Part shown: one piece after another, positions 12,305 through 22,682 of the stretch
Layout of the letters: each line of letters starts with the position of its first letter
Position numbering within the stretch: position 1 is the first letter of the stretch
NCBI RefSeq assembly: GCF_947179515.1
Contig: NC_067485.1
Coordinates: forward strand, 76,647,346 to 76,711,345
Direction: 5' to 3'
DNA length: 64,000 nucleotides
DNA from: Apodemus sylvaticus
Lineage: Eukaryota; Chordata; Mammalia; Rodentia; Muridae
Notes under the pieces: model-generated
Database searches by the model: none
Told to the model about the DNA's origin: nothing
The model's input: the letters and a program-made list of their open reading frames with translations, nothing else
Position numbers and translations under genes: made by a program

Positions 12305-12364
12305 ATATACACACATATATATGCGCACATGTGTGTGTGTGCGCGCACACACACACACACACAC
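12305..12364. repeat. 60 bp alternating purine-pyrimidine tract (Z-DNA-prone)
   Basis: Every base from 12305 to 12364 alternates purine and pyrimidine: TA/CA steps, a GCGC, then (TG)n, GCGCGC and (CA)n. The centre is self-complementary around GCGCGC at 12341-12346, so it can also form a hairpin. It ends 46 bp before the target-site duplication of L1 B. Confidence 0.88.
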
Positions 12365-12410
12365 CTTTTAAAAAAATCAGAAACTGTAATATACGAGTAA
12401 AAGACCTATA

Positions 12411-12428
12411 AGAGGTTCCCTCTCTCCC
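12411..12428. repeat. left target-site duplication of L1 element B
   Basis: 'agaggttccctctctccc' here pairs with 'agaagttcctttcctcac' at 21091-21108, directly after B's A-tail: 13 of 18 positions agree. Position at both ends of a full-length L1 and the amount of drift fit an old target-site duplication. Confidence 0.7.
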
Positions 12429-12879
12429 TTCCGCCTCTGCTGCTTATCCATTATGCTGTGGTAGACCCATGCCAGGTCTGCCACAATGAAGACCCCATCT
12501 TATGATGCTTCCTAGAGAACCAACCACATACAGGGCATTTGAGAACCAGCTGCATGGCATGTGGTAAGAATCACTCCCACATCTGGAGGCCTAGAGCCTC
12601 AGGGACTCAGTACCTAGCAACCACCAAAACCACAGCCTTCCAGAATATCATTTCCCTTCTGTTACTTCTCCCCCTTCCTCCACCACAACCTGCATGTTCC
12701 TCCACCATCACTTTGCCAGGTCTGCCACAGTGAATACCCCATCTCCTGATACTTACTGAAGAACCAGCAGCACTCACGGCTTTGAGAGAATGGGAATCAC
12801 AGGAGTACAGGTACACAGGCTTGCAGGACAGATAAGCAACAGTCAGGCAGCAAGGCCAGCTAATACCAGAGATAACCAG
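12429..12879 (+). promoter_or_regulatory. 5' UTR/promoter region of L1 B with two tandem monomers
   Basis: The block beginning 'gccaggtctgccaca' occurs at 12471 and again at 12715, a 244 bp period. It is the same block that is duplicated in element A's 5' UTR. Tandem 5' monomers are the internal promoters of mouse L1s, so this was probably the promoter. It is now diverged. The tether between the last monomer and the ORF1 ATG (12880) includes 'ataagcaacagtcaggcag'. Confidence 0.7.
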
Positions 12880-14031
12880 ATGGCAAAAGGCAAATATAAG
12901 ATCACTACCAACAGAAACTAAGGTGGTATGGCACCATCTGATCCCAGTTCTCCCACAACAGCAAATCCTGGAAACCCCAAAACACCAGAAAAGCAAGAGC
13001 TGTATTTAAAATTACATCTCATGATGCTGATAGACGTCAAGAAGGACATAAATAATTCCCTTAAAGAAATACTGGAGAATATGGGTCAACAGGTAGAAGC
13101 CCTTAAAGAGTTAACACAAAAATACTATGGGAAATTACAGGAGAACATGGGACAGCAGTCAGAAGACCTTAAAGTGGAAACACAGAAATCCCTTAAAGAA
13201 TTTCAGGAAAACACAAACAAACAAGTAAAGGAAGTGAACAAAACTATCCAGAATCTAAAAATGGAAGTAGAAATAATAAAGAAGTCGCAAAGGGTGACAT
13301 CTCTGGAGATAGAAAATCTTGGAAAGAGTTCAGGAGTCATAGATTCAAGCACCAATCACAGAATACAAGTGATAGAAGAGAGCATATCAGGTGCTAAAGA
13401 TATCATAGAAAGCATTGACTCAACAGTCAAAAAATGCCAAGTACAAAAAGCTTGTAACCCAAAACATCCATGAAATCCAGGATACAATGAGAAGACCAAA
13501 CCTAATGATTATAGGTATAGAAGAGAGTGAGGATTTACAAACGGCCAGTAATATCTCCAACAAAATTATAGAAGAAAACGTCCCTAACCTAAAGAAAGAG
13601 ATGCCCAAGAACATACAAGAAGTCTACAGAACTCCAAATAGACTGGACCAGAACAGAAATTCCTCCAGGCACATAATAATCAAAACACTAAATGCACTAA
13701 CAAAGAAAGAATATTAAAAAGAGTAAGAGGAAAAGGCCAAGTAACACATAAAGGCAGACCTATCAAAATTATACCAGATTTCTCACCAGAAACTATGAAA
13801 ACTAGAAGATCCTGGGTAGATGTCATACAGACCCTAAGAGAACATTAATGTTAGCCCAGGCTGCTATACCCAGCAAAACTCTCAATTACCATAGTTGGAG
13901 AAAACAACACATTCCATGACAAAACCAAATTTACAAAATATCTTTCCACAAACCCAGATCTACAAAGGATAATGGGTGGAAAACAACAACATAAAGTGGG
14001 AAGCTACACACTAGAAAAAGCAATAAAGTAA
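12880..14031 (+). pseudogene. L1 ORF1 pseudogene of element B
   Basis: The start ATG at 12880 opens with 'MAKGKYKITTNRN', then a nonsense codon TAA at 12919-12921 sits where Gln is expected. The frame reopens in phase at 12928 and runs to 13473 (Ser/Pro/Thr-rich linker, then a coiled coil). A frameshift near 13440 moves the RRM-like part to another frame (13415-13717, with 'RRPNLMIIGIEESED' and 'NRLDQNRNSSRHIIIKT'). The C-terminal domain follows with further damage. The conserved 'LLYPAKLSI' is encoded near 13860-13890, and TAA is at 14029-14031. The nominal length is 383 codons, near normal. The coiled coil contains three 66 bp units. ORF1p would be a trimeric RNA-binding chaperone; no intact product is possible here. 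Confidence 0.9.
13074..13271 (+). repeat. three 66 bp units in the ORF1 coiled-coil region
   Basis: Equivalent segments starting 'ggagaat' (13074), 'ggagaac' (13140) and 'ggaaaac' (13206) are spaced exactly 66 bp apart and encode related heptads (ENMGQQ, ENMGQQ, ENTNKQ). Rodent L1 ORF1 is known to have a length-polymorphic region built of 66 and 42 bp units, and this matches it. The last unit is the most diverged. Confidence 0.8.
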
Positions 14032-15364
14032 TCTTTCAACAAACCCCAAAGAAGATTGCCACACAAACAGAATTCTACCTTTAACAATGAAAATAACAGG
14101 AAGTAACAAACACTTTTCCTTAATATCTCTTAACCTCCATGGTCTCAATTCCCCAATAAAAACACATAGACTAAATACTGGATATGTAAATGGGACCCTA
14201 GATTTTGCTGCATACAAGACACCCACCTCAGTGACAAAGACACTCACTACCTCAGAATCAAATGTAAAACAATTTTCCAAGCAAACAGTCCCAAGAAACA
14301 AGTTGGAGCAGCCATTCTTATATCAGAAAAAAATCGACTTTCAACCAAAAGTTGTCAAAAAAGATAAGAAAGGACACTTCATATTGGTCAAAGGGAAAAA
14401 AATCTACCAAAGTGAACTCTCAATTCTGAACATCTATGCTCCAAATTCAAGGGTACCCACATTCATAAAAGAAACTTTACTAAAGCTCAAAGCATACATT
14501 GCACTTTACACAATTATAGTGGGAGACTTCAACACCTTATTCTCAACAATGGACAAATTATGGAAACAGAAAATAAACAGAGATACAGTGAAACTAACTA
14601 AAGTTATGGACCAAATGGATCTAACAGATACTTATAGAACATTCCATCCTCGAACAAAAGAATATACTTTCTTCTCAGCACCTTATGTTACCTTCCCCAA
14701 AACTGTCCATATAAGTGGTCACAAACAGGCCTCAACAGGAATATTGATAAAATTCCATGTACCCTATCAGATCACCACAGCCTATGACTGGCCTTAAGTT
14801 CAAACAAAAATATCAGAAAACACACATACACATGGACGTTGAACAATGCTCTACTCAATGACAGCTTAGTCAAGATGGAAATAAAGAAAGAAATTAAAGA
14901 CTTTTTAGAATCTAATGAAAATAAGGACACATAACACCAAAACTTATGAGTCTTAATGAAAGCAACACTAAGAGGAAATATCATAGCTCTAAGTGTCTCC
15001 AAAAAGAAAATGGTGAGTATACACTAACAGCTTGACAACACACCCTAAAGCGCTAGAAGAAAAAGAAGCAAATACACTAAAGAGAAGTATATGGCAGGAA
15101 ATAATCAAACTCAGGGCAGAAATGAACCAAATAGAAACAAAAAGAACTATACAAAGAATCAACAAAACCAGGTATTGGTCTTTTGAGAAAATCAATATGA
15201 GAGATAAACCCTTAGACAGATTAACCAGAGGACTCAGAAGCACTGAGTTAATAAAATCAGAAATGAAAAGGGAGACATAACAACAGAAACTGTGGAAATT
15301 AAAAAATCATTAGTTCCTACTACAAGAGCTTAGATTCAACAAAATTGGAAAATCTGGACAAAAT

Positions 15365-16352
15365 GGACAATTTTCTTTTTTTTTTTTTGGTCCGTGAACC
15401 ATTTTTTTTTAATTTTTTTATTCGATATAATTTATTTACATTTCAAATGATTTCCCCTTTTCTAGCCCCCCCCACTCCCCGAAAGCCCGTAAGCCCCCTT
15501 CTCTTCCCCTGTCCTCCCTCCCACCCCTTCCCACTTCCCCGTTCTGGTTTTGCCGAATACTGTTTCACTGAGTCTTTCCAGAACAAGGGGCCACTCCTCC
15601 TTTCTTCTTGTACCTCATTTGATGTGTGGATTATGTTTTGAGTATTCCAGTTTTCTAGGTTAATAACCACTTATTAGTGAGTGCATACCATGATTCACCT
15701 TTTGAGCCTGGGTTACCTCACTTAGTATGATGTTCTCTAGCTCCATCCATTTGCCTAAGAATTTCATGAATTCATTGTTTCTAATGGCTGAATAGTACTC
15801 CATTGTGTAGATATACCACATTTTTTGCATCCACTCTTCTGTTGAGGGATACCTGGGTTCTTTCCAGCATCTGGCAATTATAAATAGGGCTGCTATGAAC
15901 ATAGTAGAGCATGTATCCTTATTACATGGTGGGGAATCCTCTGGATATATGCCCAGGAGTGGTATAGCAGGATCTTCTGGAAGTGAGGTGCCCAGTTTTC
16001 GGAGGAACCGCCAGACTGCTTTCCAGAGTGGTTGTACCAATTTGCAACCCCACCAGCAGTGGAGGAGTGTTCCTCTTTCTCCACACCCTCTCCAACACCT
16101 GCTGTCTCCTGAATTTTTAATCTTAGCCATTCTGACTGGTGTAAGATGAAATCTTAAGGTTGTTTTGATTTGCATTTCCCTAATGACTAATGAAGTTGAG
16201 CATTTTTTAAGATGCTTCTCCGCCATCCGAAGTTCTTCAGGTGAGAATTCTTTGTTTAACTCTGTACCCCATTTTTTAATAGGGTTGTTCGGTTTTCTGG
16301 AGTCTAACTTCTTGAGTTCTTTATATATATTGGATATTAGCCCTGAGGTACC
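15365..16352 (-). mobile_element. young 5'-truncated LINE-1 (insertion D) inside element B
   Basis: A T-rich left end (15375-15425) is the minus-strand A-tail. Next come a short 3' UTR of about 230 bp and a single open ORF2 C-terminal frame of 188 codons (16226-15660) ending in the normal 'SLISGY' stop. The CX3CX7HX4C zinc knuckle is intact ('CWRGCGERGTLLHCWWGC'), and so is 'AIPLLGIYPED'. No frameshift or stop is seen, unlike the host element. The sequence agrees closely with what I remember of young mouse L1s (A/Tf/F2-like). Truncated at the 5' side near 16352, where B resumes at 'ggtaccaacatt'. About 12 bp of B's ORF2 seem to be lost at the site. No clear target-site duplication found. Confidence 0.88.
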
Positions 16353-17541
16353 AACATTAAAATAGGCTCAGATAAACCATTTAAATAGTATCATATGTCC
16401 TGAGGAAATAGAAGCAGTTGTTAATAGTCTCAAAAAAAAGTTGGGTTTATTAGGGAATTCTATAAGATCTTCAAAGAAGAGCTAATACCAATACTCTTTA
16501 AACAATTCCATACAATAGAAACTCAAGAAACACTGACCAATTCATTCTATGAAACCACAATAACACTTATACTTAACCAAAGACCAAACAAGGAAAGAGA
16601 ACTTCAGACCAATTTCCCTTATAAACATTGATTCAAAAATATTCAACAAAATTCTGGTCTAGCAATCCACTAATGCATCAACATGATAATCCATCAAGAT
16701 AAAGTAGGCTTCATAGCAGGGATGCAGGAATGGTTCAATATACAGAAATCCATCAATCCATTATATAAACAAACTCAAAGAAACAAATCACATGCTCATT
16801 TCATTAGATGCTGAAAAAGCTTTGGTCAAAATCCAGCATCCCTTCATGATAAAATTCTTGGAGAGAGAAGGAATTCAAGGCCCATACCTAAACATAGTGA
16901 AAGCAATATACTGCAAACCAGTAGTCAACATCAAACTAAATGGAGAGAAACTTGAAGCAATCCCACTAAAATAGGTGACCAGAAAAGGCTGCCCACTTTC
17001 TTCCTATCTATTAAATATAGAACTTGAACTCTTAGCCAGAGCAATTAGACAACAAAAGAAGGTCAAAGGGATACCAATTGGAAACGAAGAAATCAAAATA
17101 TCAGTATTTGCAAAAGATATGATCATATACTTAAGTGACCCCAAAAATTCTACCAGAGAACTCCTAACACTGATAAACAACTTCAGCAAAGTAGCTGGAT
17201 ATAAAATTAACTCAAATAAATCTTACTCTACTCAAAGGATAAATAATCTGAGAAAGAAATTAGGGTAAATGACACCCTTCACAATAGTCACAAATAATAT
17301 TACATATCTTGGTGTGACTCTAACCAAACAAGTGAAAGATCTGTATGACAAGAACTTCAAGCCTCTGAAGAAAGAAATTGAAGGAGATAATCAGAGGATG
17401 GAAAGATCTCCCATGCTCATGGATTGGCAGGATTAATATAGTAAAAATGGCCATCTTGCCGAAAGCAATCTACAGATTCAATGTAATTCCCATCAAAATT
17501 CACAATCAATTCTTCTTAGAGCAAGAAAGAGCAATTTGCGA

Positions 17542-17574
<33 letters not shown>

Positions 17575-19163
17575 AAGACTATCTTTTTTCCACTGGATGC
17601 TTTCAGCTCCTTTGTCGAAAACCAAGTGACCATAGGTGTGTTGGTTCATTTCTGGGTCTTCAATCCTATTCCATTGATCCGCTTGCCTGATATTGTACCA
17701 ATATCATGGAGGTTTTTATCACTATTGCTCTGTAGTAGAGTTTAAAGTCTGGGATACTGAATCCCCCTGAAGTTCCTTTACTGTTGAGAATAGTTTTAGC
17801 TATCCTGGGTTTTTTGTTATTCCAGATGAATTTGAGAATTGCTCTTTCTAGCTCTATGAAGAACTGGGTTGGGATTTTTATGGGGATAGAATTAAATCTG
17901 TAGATTGCCTTTGGCAAGATGGCCATTTTAACTATATTAATCCTGCCAATCCATGAGCATGGAAGATTCTTCCATTTTCAGAGATCTTCTTCAATTTCCT
18001 TCTTCAGAGATCTGAAGTTCTTGTCATGTAGGTCTTTCACTTGTTTGGTTAGAGTCACCCCAAGATACTTTATGCTGTTTGTAGCTATTGTGAAGGGTGT
18101 CATTTCCCTAATTTCTTTCTCTGTCTGCTTATCCTTTGAATGAATAAAGGCTACTGATTTGCTTGCATTGATTTTGTAGCCAGCCACTTTGCTGAAGTTG
18201 TTTATCAGCTGTAGGAGTTCTCTAGTAGAGTTTTTAGGGTCACTTAAGTATAAGATCATATTATCTGCAAATAGTGGTAGTTTGACTTCTTCATTTCCAA
18301 TTTGTATCCCTCATTAATCATTAGGGAAATGCAAATCAAAACAACCCTGAGATTTCACCTCACACCAGTCAGAATGGCTAATGTCAAAAACCTAGGAGAC
18401 AGCAGATGTTGGTGAGGATGTGGAGAAAGAGGAACACTCCTCCATTGCTGGTGGGATTGCAAGATGGTGCAACCACTTTGGAAATCAGTCTGGCGGTTCC
18501 TCAGAAAACTGGGCATGACACTTCCTGAGGACCCTGCTATACCACTCCTGGGAATATATCCAGAGGATTCTTCAGCATGCAATAAGGACACATGCTCCAC
18601 TATGTTCATAGCAGCCCTATTTGTAGTAGCCAGAAGCTGGAAAGAACCCAGGTGTCCTTCAACGGAGGAATGGATACAAAAAAATGTAGTATATTTACAC
18701 AATGGAGTAATAGTCAGCCATTAGAAACAATGAATTCATGAAATTCTTAGACAAATGGATGGAGCTGGAGAACATCATACTAAGTGAGGTAACCCAGTCT
18801 CAAAAGATTAATCATGGTATGCATTCACTGATAAGTGGATATTAGCCTAGAAACTTTGAATACCCAGGACATAATCCACAAATTAAATGATGTCCAAAAA
18901 GAATGGAGGAGTGGCCCCTGGTTCTGGAAAGACTCAGTGCAACAGTATAGGAGAATACCAGAACAGGGAAGTGGGAAGGGGTAGATGGAAGAACAGGGGG
19001 ACGGAAGAGGGCTTATGGGACTTGCGGGGAGTAGAGACCCAGAAAAGGGGAAATCATTTGAAATGTAAATAAAAAATATATCAATAAAAAAAGACATTGA
19101 CTAACAAAAAAACAAAACAAAACAAAACAAAAAACAAAACAAAACAAAAAAACAAACAAAACA
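17542..19163 (+). mobile_element. 5'-inverted LINE-1 (insertion E) inside element B
   Basis: Two L1 pieces in opposite orientation form one insertion. 17574-18312 is ORF2 on the minus strand: reverse transcriptase from 'MILYLSDPKNSTREL' through 'ILPKAIYRFNSIPIKIP' toward the thumb. 18313-19080 is plus-strand ORF2 C-terminus plus the short 3' UTR. A long A-rich tail of A and C (19081-19160) follows. Part of ORF2 between the two pieces is absent. Inverted 5' part, direct 3' part, tail at the far end and internal loss is the signature of twin priming. The short 3' UTR resembles insertion D, but it is older: the C-terminal knuckle carries a stop (CW*GC). A ~29 A run (17544-17572) marks the left junction. 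Confidence 0.85.
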
Positions 19164-20345
19164 GGCTAGTGATAACTATTCTCCACAACAAAAAGATCTC
19201 CTGGGGGAATCACCATCCTTGACCTCAAGCTCTACTACTGAGCAAAACTGATGAAAACTGTATGGCAGTGTAAGAAGACAGGCAAAAAGATCAATGGAAT
19301 AGAATTGAAAACCCAGAAATGAACCCACAGGCCTATGATCACTTGGTGTTTGACAAAGGAGCTAAAAACATCCAGTGGAAAAAAGACAGCATTTTTAACA
19401 AATGGTACTAGGTCAGCATTTTCAGCATGCAGAAAAATGCAAATCGACCTATTCTTATCTGCTTTTACAAAACTCAAGTCCAAGTGGATCAATGACCTCC
19501 TCCTAAAACTGGATACACTAAAGCTTATATTTGTGCCCTGAACACACGGGCACAGGGGAAAATTTCCGAAATAGAACACCAATGGCTTATGTTCTAAGAA
19601 CAAGAATTGACCAATGGTACCTCAAAAAACTGCAATGCTTCTGTAAGGCAAAGGATTCGGTCAATAGGACAAAACCAACAGATTGGGAAAAGATCTTTAC
19701 CAATCCTATCTCTGATAGAGGGCTAATATCCAGTGTATATGAAGAAGTTAGCTAAACAGAGAATTCTCAACTGAGGAAACTTGAATGCCTCTGAAGCACC
19801 TAAAGAAATGTTCAGCCTCCTTAGTTATCAGGGAATGCAAATTGAAACAACCCTGAGATTCCACCTCACATAAGTCAGAAAGGCTAAGATGAAAAACTCA
19901 TGGGACAGCAGATGCTGGAGAGGATGTGGAGAAATAGGAACACTTCTCCATTGGTGGTGGGATTATAAGCTGGTACAACCACTCTGGAAATCAGTTTGCT
20001 GGTTCTTCAGAAAATTAGACATAGTACTTCCTGAGGACCCAGCCATAACCACTCCTGGGTAGCAGAACATCCAGAAGATGCTCCAACATGTGATAAGGAC
20101 ACATATTCCACTATGTTCATCGCAGCCTTATTTATAATAGCAAGAACCTGGAAAGAACCCAAATGTCCTTCAACAGAGGAATGGATACAAAGAATGTGGT
20201 ATAACTACACAATGGAGTTTTATTCAGCTATTAAAAACAATGAATTCATGAAATTCTTAGGCAAATGAATGGAACTTGAAAGTGTCACCCTGGGTGAGGT
20301 AATCCAATCACACATGGTATGTACTCACTGATAAGTGGATATTAG

Positions 20346-21090
20346 CCCAAAACCTCAACATAAACAAGTTACAATTCACAGACCACAGGAAGCTCAAGAA
20401 GAATAAAGACCAAAGTGGGGCAGGAGGTGCTTTGCTTTTTCTGAGAAAAGGAAGAAAATACTCACTGGAGCAATTATGGAGACAAAGTGTGGAGCAGAGA
20501 CTGAAGGAAAGGACACCTAGAGACTGTCCTACCTGGGGATTCATCCTATAAACAGTCACCAAACCGTAACACTATAATGGATGACAAGAAGTACATACTG
20601 AAATGAGCCTATTATTAATGTCTCTGGAGGGGCACTGCCAGAGCCTTACAGATACAGAGGCAGATGCTAGCAGCCAACCATTGGACTGAGCCTGGGCTCC
20701 CCAATGGAGGAGTTGGAGGGTGGACTAGAGGAGCTGAAGGGATTTGCAGCCCCATGGGAAGAACTAGGATGTTGGCCAACCAGACACTTCAGTGCTCCCA
20801 GGGACTAAACTATCAACCATGGGGTACACATGGTTCCAGCCAAAAGTGTGGCAGAGGAATGCCTTGTCCGGCATTAGTGAGAGAGAGGTCCTTGGACCTA
20901 TGAAGGCTTGATAGAAGCCCCAGCATGGGGAAACTGACAGGGAGGGTGTAGGTGGGAGTGTGTTGGTTGAAGGGGCATATTCTTGGAGGCAGGAGGTGGG
21001 AGGATGGGTTGGGGGTTTTCTGGGAGGGGGAAACTGTTAAAGGGTATAACATTTGAAATGTAAATGAAGACTATATTCCATAAAAAAAAT
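20346..21090 (+). other. 3' UTR and A-tail of L1 element B
   Basis: About 740 bp. It includes the GC-richer core shared with element A, then a G-rich purine tract at 20930-21045 typical of L1 3' UTRs, the end block 'catttgaaatgtaaatgaag' and an A-run at 21082-21089. L1 3' UTR G-runs can form quadruplexes; several G-runs of three or more lie at 20992-21035. Confidence 0.85.
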
Positions 21091-21108
21091 AGAAGTTCCT
21101 TTCCTCAC
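21091..21108. repeat. right target-site duplication of L1 element B
   Basis: Partner of 12411-12428, directly after the A-tail. See the left copy for the comparison. Confidence 0.7.
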
Positions 21109-21448
21109 CCGATTCCTTTCTCAGTATAAACTAGAACTGTTTTTAAATAGACATCACCTGTAATCATCACCCTGATGAGATGGCAGAGCATCATCGAATC
21201 TATCTATGCTACAATGCTACAATCCCATAGGTTAGGTGGAAGGAAAGAGAAAAGATTGGGCTGTCTTGACAAAATCCATTCTGAATGAAGAAACAAAACT
21301 GGGATTTTGGAATAAAGTGTTGCCTACATTTACATTCAGGTTTACTTTTTGGTTTAACTTTATTCCACATATACTATCAAACATACAAAAATAGGTGTGT
21401 TTCCTTTGAGACAATTTACAGAGCACATATAAAACTATGCACGGAGTG

Positions 21449-21497
<49 letters not shown>

Positions 21498-22682
21498 ATA
21501 TTTGAGTACATCAGGTGAGTGGATTGAACTGTCAGATATGGAAGCAGAGAATATGATCAGCTTAGGGGGCAAGAAAAGACTATGTTGAAAAAAATGAGGC
21601 ATGAATTGAGTTTGGGAGGGAAGAAGAATCAGCCAGGGAACAGAAGATGGAAGGGCCTTCATAAGAAAAGAAGCAGAAGCAGGGAAAGGGGCTTGTTGAC
21701 CATCCAACTGCAGACTGCAGTTCCTGAATAGCAAAGAGTCCATGCAACTGTGATGCAAACCCAAGCTATATCATTGGTAGAAATATGCACACAGGCTTTC
21801 GTTGGCCTCTTCGGAGCTTTGTCTTAATCCTAGGATCACTGGAATGATATTAAAGGGATTTGGAGCATGTGATGTTCCCTTTGAAAAGATTACTCTGGCT
21901 GCTGTTTGTAGAATGGGCCACATGGTAGATTAAATATTGGAAATAATCTCCAAAGTAAGTATACAATGAAAGCATAGTTGAACTTAAGGAAGAAATAGAA
22001 GTCCCAGTGCCAAAAAATGACAGGAAAAATAAAAATTCAGATGAAGGACTACTATTAAGGAGGTATCTTCTTAGAGATTTCCTGTTCCATGTAACCTAGA
22101 ACCAGAGTTTAGTGGCTTCTTGTGAAGAGAAGACAGGGGCAATTTCATGTCTTTGTAAGGGATGACTTTGCAAGTATCTCTGCACAAAAAAGAAAGTTAT
22201 TGAACACCAATGCCATGTTGGAAGTGGGATGAAATAAGAAATTATAAAAAATGCAATTATCATCTGAGAGGAGTAAATTGCTTAGCTGTATGCAGTAGAT
22301 CCTGGGAGTATCAGGACACTCTGCTGTCAGTAATTGTGATTTTGAGCAGAACCTATTATGAGTATGAGGTTAAATTCTCTGCCATGTAATTAGATCTAGA
22401 ATACCCTTCAATTAGTTACTGGTATGTAATACCTTATGAAAATGGAGGAAACAATTTCAAATGGCTTCTATAGATATTCTAACTTTCATAATAGTTCAGT
22501 AAAGCTAATACTCTATTATACTCAAATCCAACACTGAAATGTAAGAAAGCATATAAAACAGGCATTCTTTTAGAATAGAAAAAGAAAAGTAGATATTACA
22601 ATGTGTTTTATACAACACAAACACACAGAAAGAGAGAAGAAGCAAGTTAGACAGTATAAATAATTATATTCTTTAAAGAATA
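21109..22682. other. unassigned intergenic sequence
   Basis: No gene or named transposon is recognised apart from the GT microsatellite at 21451-21494. AT-rich without a notable open frame; the frame at 21435-21764 (minus) owes its His/Thr run to the microsatellite. Confidence 0.5.
21451..21494. repeat. (GT)22 microsatellite
   Basis: Uninterrupted GT dinucleotides, 22 units, ending 'gtatgatattt'. Likely polymorphic and Z-DNA-prone. Confidence 0.95.

Larger units (their letters stand above)
14087..20345 (+). pseudogene. L1 ORF2 pseudogene of element B, split by insertions D and E
   Basis: The endonuclease part (14087-14797) has 'MKITGSNKHFSLISLN', then about 40 codons out of frame, then 'ILNIYAPNSR' and 'IIVGDFNT'. 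The SDH motif falls in another frame at about 14765. Insertion D interrupts the segment before the reverse transcriptase. The reverse-transcriptase pieces are 16792-16974 ('ISLDAEKALVKIQHPF') and 16975-17268 ('RKGCPLSSYLLNI'). The catalytic FADD is FAKD here, so an active-site Asp is lost. Insertion E splits the thumb region at 17542. ORF2 resumes at about 19164 and ends at TAG 20343-20345. The C-terminal knuckle near 19910-19970 has lost the second half of CX3CX7HX4C. The pieces match the ~1,280-residue family in order. Confidence 0.88.
12429..21090 (+). mobile_element. LINE-1 element B, full length, dead, with two later L1 insertions
   Basis: In order: 5' UTR with two monomers (12429-12879), ORF1 (12880-14031), ORF2 (14087-20345, interrupted twice) and a long G-rich 3' UTR ending in an A-tail at 21082-21089. 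Flanking 18 bp duplications bracket it. Removing insertion D (15365-16352) and insertion E (17542-19163) leaves about 6.05 kb, normal for a full-length rodent L1. Numerous stops and frameshifts show it is dead. Its 5' UTR type and 3' UTR match element A, so the two belong to one subfamily. It must predate both insertions. Confidence 0.9.

Noticed and set aside
12099..12364. Arg/Glu and Ser/Leu frames
   Set aside because: Products of the CT microsatellite on both strands.
16792..17268. A possibly working reverse transcriptase
   Set aside because: It is a fragment of L1 element B with a stop between the two open pieces and a changed catalytic motif.
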